DNA of 12,761 nt from Psilocybe azurescens (Eukaryota > Basidiomycota > Agaricomycetes > Agaricales > Agrocybaceae): the NCBI GenBank assembly GCA_023853785.1, contig JAJIRX010001048.1:1-12761 (forward strand), given 5' to 3'. Within the stretch, counting starts at the first letter, position 1; each line of letters opens with the position of its first letter. Positions 7,545 through 12,761 of the stretch are shown here, piece by piece. Both the position numbers and the translations under genes were made by a program. Under the pieces are notes generated by a model. That model had not been told where the DNA came from, did not search any database, and saw nothing but the letters and a program-made list of their open reading frames with translations.

Positions 7545-8284
7545 TCTATTTAAAATCAAATTGTTGGTAGATCGGTGGGATAGATATTTGACTCGCCTAG
7601 GCGCCCATCCAATGGATATACCTATTCCCTAACCTATATTTATGTGGTTACGAAACATGATATATGGGTTTTTAACAATAGACGGACTCGCACGCTCTGA
7701 TGTCATATTCATACCATCTGAGCTTTAATCTCAGTTCCGCTCCTGATGTCGGTTGCCTGATGAGTTGGGGACTAATAATAGCTCTGGCCCAATATCTACG
7801 TCGTGGAGCATCATTCACGAATGTCCGTCTTCTGTTCCCATCCGTCAATGCTTGCTATCCACAAGTCTTCCATCTATATACACCCTCCCATAAGTTTCCC
7901 ATCGACTCTACGTAAATTTTGTTGCGGTAACTGAATGACGGTGGTCTCTTGAGTCTCCTCTGCGCGGATGCCACCAAGTATGGGCCGTTAATGTGAAGGC
8001 TAGAACGAAGCATGGCGGCATACGAGACAATAGAGCCAGAACTCCGAATATTCCACGACCACTGTGTATGTTTTGCTTGTGAACGAGCGGTCACTGGAGC
8101 ATTATTGAAACTTGATGCGGTGATTGTATATGTATCAGGAGAATTTTGTGCATCTGACACAGGATAATCGAGCGAGGGTAGTGATGGATCCTCACTTCGG
8201 CTAGAACATTAATCCTACGGCAGAATTACGCCATGTCAAAGACTAGAGTTGAGAATTTCGTGGGATGAGGGTATTTTGAGACAG
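7545..8284. other. Decayed or non-coding stretch between two opposed gene fragments
   Basis: Just upstream of the NACHT tail, the minus strand near 7638-7660 reads FRNHINI, faintly like the SRxEPHI motif that precedes DIRLYL in this family, but broken; I treat it as suggestive only. A minus-strand frame at 7855-8160 (about 101 residues, containing YTITASSFNNAPV) has protein-like composition but no ATG, no recognisable domain and no clear splice partners. The rest shows no gene. Confidence 0.3.
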
Positions 8285-8583
8285 ATGAATGACTCGGATC
8301 ACATTCGGCATGAGTATAACTAGTACGTACTGCTTTAAACTTCATGGAAGTTTATCGAATGATTTACTGACAATGCTATCCAATAATTTTCGCTCAGTGC
8401 AGACGGAGCCTTCAAGGAAGTAGATACCAATGTGCCTTCAACATGGAATAAAATTGGAGTAATAATCAGGGACATTGATTGCATTCTGTATAAGTGCCGC
8501 ATCATTGAAGGCGGATTGAATTGGATCATGTAGCCGCTTGGTGTGTCGGGATTATTGATGAGGATCAACGATCAGTCCTCGAT
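8285..8583 (+). pseudogene. Possible broken C2-like domain fragment
   Basis: A likely intron at 8323-8397 (GTACGT donor, TTACTGAC branch site, CTCAG acceptor, 75 nt) joins a short 5' frame starting at ATG 8285 to an exon reading YADGAFKEVDTNVPSTWNK. This resembles the C2 pattern of DG, several residues, T, then PxWN, which in Agaricomycetes often stands at the N-terminus of NACHT proteins. The frame stops at TAG 8531-8533. A different frame then reads VGIIDEDQRSVLDGW (about 8545-8589), like the IGxIE..I..LL segment expected later in such a domain. If right, this is a damaged NACHT-protein head, facing away from the minus-strand NACHT tail. The match is from memory and short. Confidence 0.28.
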
Positions 8584-8589
8584 GGCTGG

Positions 8590-8960
8590 GCATACAAACA
8601 GCGATCCGTTGTCCCGCGGCCCTCCGGACTATCAAACTGAGGGTCTATGGTTGAGTGGGCACTTTTTGGTAATGATGATGTCCTCTATACTTGATAAACT
8701 GGACAAGATAGATGCAGTATCACGGACACAGAGTCCGATAAGTCATATATCCTGTCAGTTTCTCAGGTCCAGTAAGGCGTATCCACTCACACCCTGCAGT
8801 TCTTGCACGCTCAACGATACACTACTGTAACATTCGTTCAATGCACACATCGAAACCCGCGTCATGACAGTGGCAGGATGATGTGCTGTAGCATCCATGG
8901 AAACTGCGAAATCGATTCGATACTAGGATTATCTCGGTGCTATGAATATTGTGGTCGGTA
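8590..8960. other. Upstream flank of the seven-helix membrane protein gene
   Basis: A plus frame (8543-8830) continues through here with low-information Ser/Leu composition. It may be decayed sequence following the C2-like fragment, but I cannot assign it. The last part is presumably promoter DNA for the gene starting at 9027. Confidence 0.3.
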
Positions 8961-8963
8961 GTT

Positions 8964-8970
8964 TATATAC
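8964..8970 (+). promoter_or_regulatory. TATA-like element of the membrane protein gene
   Basis: TATATAC lies 57 bases upstream of the ATG at 9027, a typical distance for a fungal gene with a short leader. The start context (TTCACCATGT) has the favoured A at -3. Confidence 0.4.
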
Positions 8971-9120
8971 TATGAGACCACTCGGTAAATGGTATCTCCT
9001 CAACATACCTACAACTTCGATTCACCATGTCTACACCAGACGTCTCTATCCCAGTCGACGTAGAAAAAGACATCATTGGGGCGAACCTCAATAGCTCGAT
9101 GCTTCTAAACTTCTTGATGG

Positions 9121-9177
9121 GTGCGTTTAATTCCGGCATTTGTTAACAATAGCTCCCATAAATCTCACTTATGTTAG
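9121..9177 (+). other. Intron 1 of the membrane protein gene
   Basis: GTGCGT donor and TGTTAG acceptor, 57 nt. Splicing joins the two halves of the first membrane helix (NFLMG to VYTMVY) in phase 1. Confidence 0.7.
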
Positions 9178-9523
9178 GTGTATACACCATGGTATACGCC
9201 GGAACAATGTACCTATATTGTAGGTTCCTTCTTCTACAAGTTGAAAAGACAAGAGGACGTCAATAATGAACTTCCTTCACTGTAGTATCTAGAAAGGCTG
9301 GGAGTAGCATCAGTCGTACTGTGCTATCGGCTATCTCAGTGCTATATCTCCTCTGCGTCTCGGAGTTCGTTGTCCAATGGTACTTTCTCGACTTAACGAT
9401 CGTGGACAACGGAGGCACACGAGAATCCATATTTTTCCAAACACTGGGAGGGGTCCTGACTGGATGTTCGTACTTGGCGACTTCCAACTCTACTCCTCGC
9501 TTATGGTCTCCGACGGATTACTG

Positions 9524-9590
9524 GTTAGTATTAATGTCATTGATCGTCGATGCATTCTCATCAATGTAACGCTGACTCGGACGTTGATAG
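9524..9590 (+). other. Intron 3 of the membrane protein gene
   Basis: GTTAGT donor, GCTGAC branch site at 9571-9576 and GATAG acceptor, 67 nt, phase 0. It joins VSDGLL to IWRCFHVWGRS, a signature continuous in the family, which also fixes the reading frame after the first frame break. Confidence 0.75.
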
Positions 9591-10100
9591 ATCTGGAGGT
9601 GTTTCCATGTCTGGGGACGCTCATTTAAAGTTGTCTCGGTTCCGCTATTACTTTTCGTTGGAGAATTCGGTGAGTCCTACTTTCCAGATGGGGAAGATTA
9701 TGCATGAACATGTCTATAATCCATATGATATGTTATTGCAGGCCTCTTTTGCGCAGAGATGATACTGGCAGGGTTATCGACTGGGATCACCAGCGGTCCA
9801 AACACCAATTTATTCAATAATATTGAAAGCGCCCTTACATTCGCATCAGTAGGCACCACTGTGGTTACAACACTTCTTATCGGCTACAGAATACATATTA
9901 CCTATCATCTTCAAGTCCCATCATCGAAAATAAGCAGCAAATTCAAGCATGTCTTGAGGTTGATCATAGAGTCGGCCGCAGTTTACTCCCTTGTAGTCTT
10001 ACTTGATGCTATCTCCGTAGTGGTTCCGCCATTCACTAACGCAGAATCTCCTGTCGCCGAAGCCGAGTATTACGTGGAATCAGTACTGATCATCATTGCG

Positions 10101-10154
10101 GTAGGTGGAGTTTATTATCTCTACGATCACTGTGCTTTTCTGAACTACAATTAG
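10101..10154 (+). other. Intron 5 of the membrane protein gene
   Basis: GTAGGT donor and AATTAG acceptor, 54 nt, phase 0. Removal joins the seventh helix (SVLIIIA) to GLAPTVLVAR. Reading through would stop at the TAG of the acceptor. Confidence 0.7.
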
Positions 10155-10405
10155 GGCCTGGCGCCAACGGTTCTAGTGGCAAGAAGTATCCGTTCAAACA
10201 TCAGCAACACAACCAATAAATCCATATCCGCTCCTGCGTATCCGGTTTACGCTTTGGTTCCCAACATGGGAATGCAAACCTTGGTATCAATGCCGTCGTG
10301 GACAGTAGTGTCTCAATTAACTCAGGCGACGCCGCTCTGACCCCTGAGGCTGAGGAGAAGAAGAGTCCCACCTTAGATCCGACATTTGGAAGCTATCAAG
10401 TTTGA

Positions 10406-10864
10406 CGTGTATTGCAGCAGACATTTTTATTACCGTAGATTCTTACTCTTCGCTATAGATTTTTAGTTGAATAGATACCAGCACAGATTATCGTCAATAA
10501 TCTCTAAAGTAAAAATTATATGTTGGATGTCATGGGGATGGCTCATCATTTTTCATGGAAGGTGCGACGGGAAGAAATGGGATGTATGCGACTCTGCTGG
10601 AGTTTGTTGGGGCATACTGAGAGCGCAAACTTGGTATGGATTGGGTTATCCGATTCTGAATATCTTGCAGACTGGCGATTTCCGGTTGTGCTAGAGGTGG
10701 TGGAGATGCTCTGAATTGGATGCATATGCATATGCTACGTGCGTTGAGTCCCTCGCTTAATTTTTAGATGCTGACGCCGAGAATTGAGAACTTGTCACTG
10801 TTTAGCCCGCGCTCTGCCCTGTACCGCTCGCCATGACATCTAATATAAGTGCTCTCACTACCGT
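10406..10864 (+). other. Intergenic between two plus-strand genes; one weak small frame inside
   Basis: Contains the presumed 3' UTR of the membrane protein gene and the promoter of the gene at 10865. A plus frame from ATG 10520 to TGA 10712-10714 (64 codons) ends in protein-like sequence (ESANLVWIGLSDSEYLADW), but nothing else supports it. A self-complementary word, GCATATGCATATGC, lies at 10722-10735. A second short frame starts at ATG 10833 and ends in TAG at 10923-10925, overlapping the next gene's start. Confidence 0.3.
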
Positions 10865-11685
10865 ATGGAACAATTGGTTTATATATGCCCTCTATCCAAC
10901 GCATCAGAGCTACATGGCTCTGTAGTTGACTGCGCGAGCGGTTCAGGTGTAATACCGTGCACTGTGCACTGTGCGTAACCTACATGTCGTTCTATGTTAA
11001 CAGACTTGGATCAAGACGATGGTCGGCGTGATGAATCAATAGACACTGGAAATATGTGGGTTCCAGGACATAGAGGGCCTGCATTCGGGATAGAGAGAGG
11101 TGACTTGGATATGGATTCGAGTAGGTGAAGCTTCCAGTTGGATACCACAGGGAGAGATGGCACAGACACTGATTTACTCAACGTTTAGTTGTCGATGCGT
11201 CTCATGGGATGCTTCGACCACTTTCTTCTTGCAGTCCTTTTGTCTCAGACTCTACACGACCACCGTCACCTGTCATCCCTCGCTCCGAGCCGTTGATGCT
11301 GTATATGACTCTGTCCTATGTGAAAGGGCTTCCGCTGGAGTCCCAGCACCCAGTGGTTAGGGTGCGATACGAGGTCGCTGTATACCTACACATCTGTATC
11401 CTGGCTCATGTTTATATCTTCATTTTCGACCATCTCCCGAACTTGAGGGCCCAATTATTACACCCATATCACATGCATTATGCTTCCACTTTGTTATTTG
11501 CTCCCAAAACCGCTGGACTCTACCCGGTCGCAGACTGTTGTGAATGGCTATACTCCATATCCCACACACTTGTCCGCTTTCTCTGCCAATTCTCTTTAGT
11601 ACCCTTGCCCGCCATTGTACAGTCCGATGAGCATTTTGTCAGATTGACGACTCCCAAGCGCCGTATTATTTCTGAACGTGTGTGA
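10865..11685 (+). CDS. Three-exon gene for an unidentified 231-residue protein
   Basis: Exons 10865-10946, 11004-11120 and 11189-11685 join in frame to 232 codons including TGA. Intron one (10947-11003, GTGTAA...TTAACAG, 57 nt) and intron two (11121-11188, GTAGGT...TTTAG, 68 nt, with a TACTCAAC branch-like site) both fit fungal norms; without them the frame stops early. The product starts MEQLVYICPLSNASELHG. It has an acidic, Gly-rich middle (DLDQDDGRRDESIDTGNMW, HRGPAFGIERGDLDMDS), a Ser/Pro segment and a probable hydrophobic helix at residues 129-146 (VAVYLHICILAHVYIFIF), ending basic (TPKRRIISERV). An upstream stop fixes the ATG. I recognise no domain. The 3' half is less certain: an extra intron might remove the T-rich helix, and the next frame (11678-11959) may be a continuation. 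Confidence 0.5.
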
Positions 11686-12221
11686 AGTGAGGGCGTCCGC
11701 TTCAGCCGGTCTCTCATCCACGTACACGTCGGAGGAAGGGCACGTTTCTGGGAATCTGTTACAACCAAGATGTGATCCAGGTTCAGACCAACACTTTGCT
11801 TTCGGGATGAGCGCTGGTGCCTCTTTCGCTGTGTGTTGCTACAGTCCCGAGTTTGTTGAAATTGGAGATCTTAACAGATTCGGAGCCACGCCACCGTTCA
11901 CCTTATTTTCCTTTATCGATTCCATCTCATTCCGTCTCCCCAGCGATTGTAACTGCTAAACCTAGCTCCCTATCATCCGGCATATCCCCATGTCTGATAC
12001 GGCAATGCGGCAGGAGTTATATCGCTAAACCCTGCTTCTCGGATCTCTCATGGTGTCGTGAATGAGCAGGCTTTAAAGATTTTGACAACCTTGACATTTA
12101 AGATCTCTATGCGATATAGAGAATAACAAATTGACATTCGTCTGCGATAGCGGTTTGTATATCATGATGATTCGACGATTCGATTGTTGATTGCAGAAAG
12201 GCATCTGCGCAGCCGACTGGT
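11686..12221 (+). other. Downstream frames, possibly a continuation of the preceding gene
   Basis: Frame 2, overlapping the end of the preceding gene, is open to TAA at 11957-11959. It has natural-looking segments (SEEGHVSGNLLQPRCDPGS, FGMSAGASFAVCCYS, EFVEIGDLNRFGATPP). A frame 3 reading continues to TGA at 12063-12065 (DSEPRHRSPYFPL). If one base were lost near 11675-11685, frame 2 would extend the 10865-11685 product. I cannot choose between a 3' extension, a separate exon and chance. From 12066 to 12221 I see no gene. Confidence 0.22.
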
Positions 12222-12753
12222 TCAATTAATGGTGTGGTCGGATATTGCGAAAGCTAACATCATGGGAGTTAGAGCATCTCGAGCCGTCTCGAGGTTGATT
12301 GCGGTGTTTTGAATTTGGATGACATGCGAATTGAGGGTTTCTATGGAGGTGGATCTCCTCGAAGAAGACTTAGGACCTAATGCTTTCGTGCTCTTGGGGA
12401 AGGTGTAGATGTGCTTATTTGGTGGAGCCGTAATGATTTTATATATGGAACGAGTGCTCAAGGGGTAACACGGGCCACCGTATAAGCGCATTTCACAGAA
12501 CGGGATCTTTGCTTGTATCTATGTCTTTGCTAATTTCTAATCTCCGTTTTCTTTCCTTCACCATTGGATCCGGCTTCATCGCCATTCTCATCTTATTCGC
12601 ATTACGTTTCTCACCGACATTTTAGTATGAGCAGAGGTCCTCGAACTGTTGGGTTTCGCTCTGTCGTAGAGAACTGTGACTGACTAGGTTCCATACCTCA
12701 CTCATTTTCACTGCAAGTTCCTTCAGATCGTCTCTTCTTATTAAGTACTCCGA
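12222..12753 (-). pseudogene. Probable gene fragment near the right edge, one in-frame stop
   Basis: On the minus strand a frame follows a TAG (or an ACTAG acceptor) at 12756-12754. It reads DDLKELAVKMSEVWNLVSH and SETQQFEDLCSY, then meets TAA at 12624-12622. The same frame continues in clearly protein-like style (GEKRNANKMRMAMKPDP, KERKRRLEISKDIDTSKD) to TGA at 12495-12493. A second frame begins at 12491 and carries FPKSTKALGPKSSSRRS, SIETLNSHVIQIQNTAIN and LETARDALTPMMLAFAIS before TGA at 12224-12222, probably the next exon. All parts are helical and charged, like a coiled-coil or signalling scaffold, but I recognise no family. The TAA may be a nonsense change, or part of an intron branch site (TACTAAAA). 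The start lies beyond the window. Confidence 0.4.
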
Positions 12754-12761
12754 CTAGTATA

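Larger units (their letters stand above)
9027..10405 (+). pseudogene. Seven-helix membrane protein of an Agaricomycete family, with two frame breaks
   Basis: Six exons: 9027-9120, 9178-9219, 9286-9523, 9591-9669, 9742-10100 and 10155-10405. The introns are 54-72 nt with GT...AG ends. The product starts MSTPDVSIPVDVEKD. Predicted helices are near residues 24-46, 57-80, 103-126, 139-163, 182-202, 224-246 and 262-281, then a polar tail rich in Ser and acidic residues ending FGSYQV. Family-like signatures are EFVVQWYFL, NGGTRESIF, SDGLLIWRCFHVWGRS, TTLLIGYRI and GLAPTVLVAR. The topology is receptor-like, but the function of this large mushroom family is unknown to me. The frame changes near 9445-9453 and again near 10234-10239, each as if one base were missing. 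Exons sum to 1063 nt, so two added bases give exactly 355 codons. Alternative introns could bypass each break at the cost of conserved sequence. Confidence 0.75.

Noticed and set aside
10722..10735. Palindrome GCATATGCATATGC as a regulatory operator
   Set aside because: Short alternating AT-rich palindromes are common by chance, and nothing ties it to the neighbouring genes.
11520..11768. Minus-strand 82-codon frame
   Set aside because: Antisense to the third exon of the 10865-11685 gene, whose phase-consistent introns support the plus strand.
1..12761. CRISPR array, tRNA, rRNA, phage or bacterial insertion sequence
   Set aside because: No regularly spaced direct repeats were seen. I noticed no tRNA cloverleaf or rRNA core sequence by eye, and no transposase or integrase motif. 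The splice signals indicate a fungal nuclear genome.

Overview
This window looks like nuclear DNA of a basidiomycete fungus, most likely an Agaricomycete. It has short introns (54-77 nt) with GT...AG ends, some with CTGAC or CTCAAC-type branch sites. It carries pieces of a NACHT-type NTPase of the kind mushrooms expand, and a seven-helix membrane protein of a large Agaricomycete family. There are no operons, Shine-Dalgarno sites or prokaryotic mobile genes. All assignments come from reading frames, splice signals and remembered family patterns; no search was run.

Layout. 1-228 (+) may be the 3' end of a gene entering from the left. 229-2480 is mostly non-coding, with an E-box/TATA pair near 375-394, pyrimidine-rich stretches and one copy of a diverged repeat (about 1924-2196). 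2490-3650 holds three unidentified open frames: a Ser/Thr-rich exon ending in a membrane helix, a Cys-rich frame and a 146-codon frame. 3755-4690 has coding-looking frames on both strands and no unbroken gene model. 4660-4990 is a long pyrimidine tract, followed by the second repeat copy (about 5203-5534).

5827-7544 (-) is the best supported minus-strand locus. It is the C-terminal part of a NACHT-family protein in three exons, with no recognisable ATPase core and a frame break in the first exon, continuing in frame into a 261-residue C-terminal region I do not recognise. 8285-8583 (+) may be a broken C2-like fragment in the opposite orientation. 9027-10405 (+) is a six-exon seven-helix membrane protein gene with two apparent frame breaks of the same sense. 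10865-11685 (+) is a three-exon gene of unknown function whose splice phases agree throughout. 12222-12753 (-) is a probable gene fragment close to the right edge, with one in-frame TAA.

No pathway links these genes. The recurring theme is good coding sequence broken by single-base frame changes or stops, in several unrelated loci. That means either a decaying subtelomere-like accessory region or indel errors in the assembly; raw reads and RNA-seq would separate the two.
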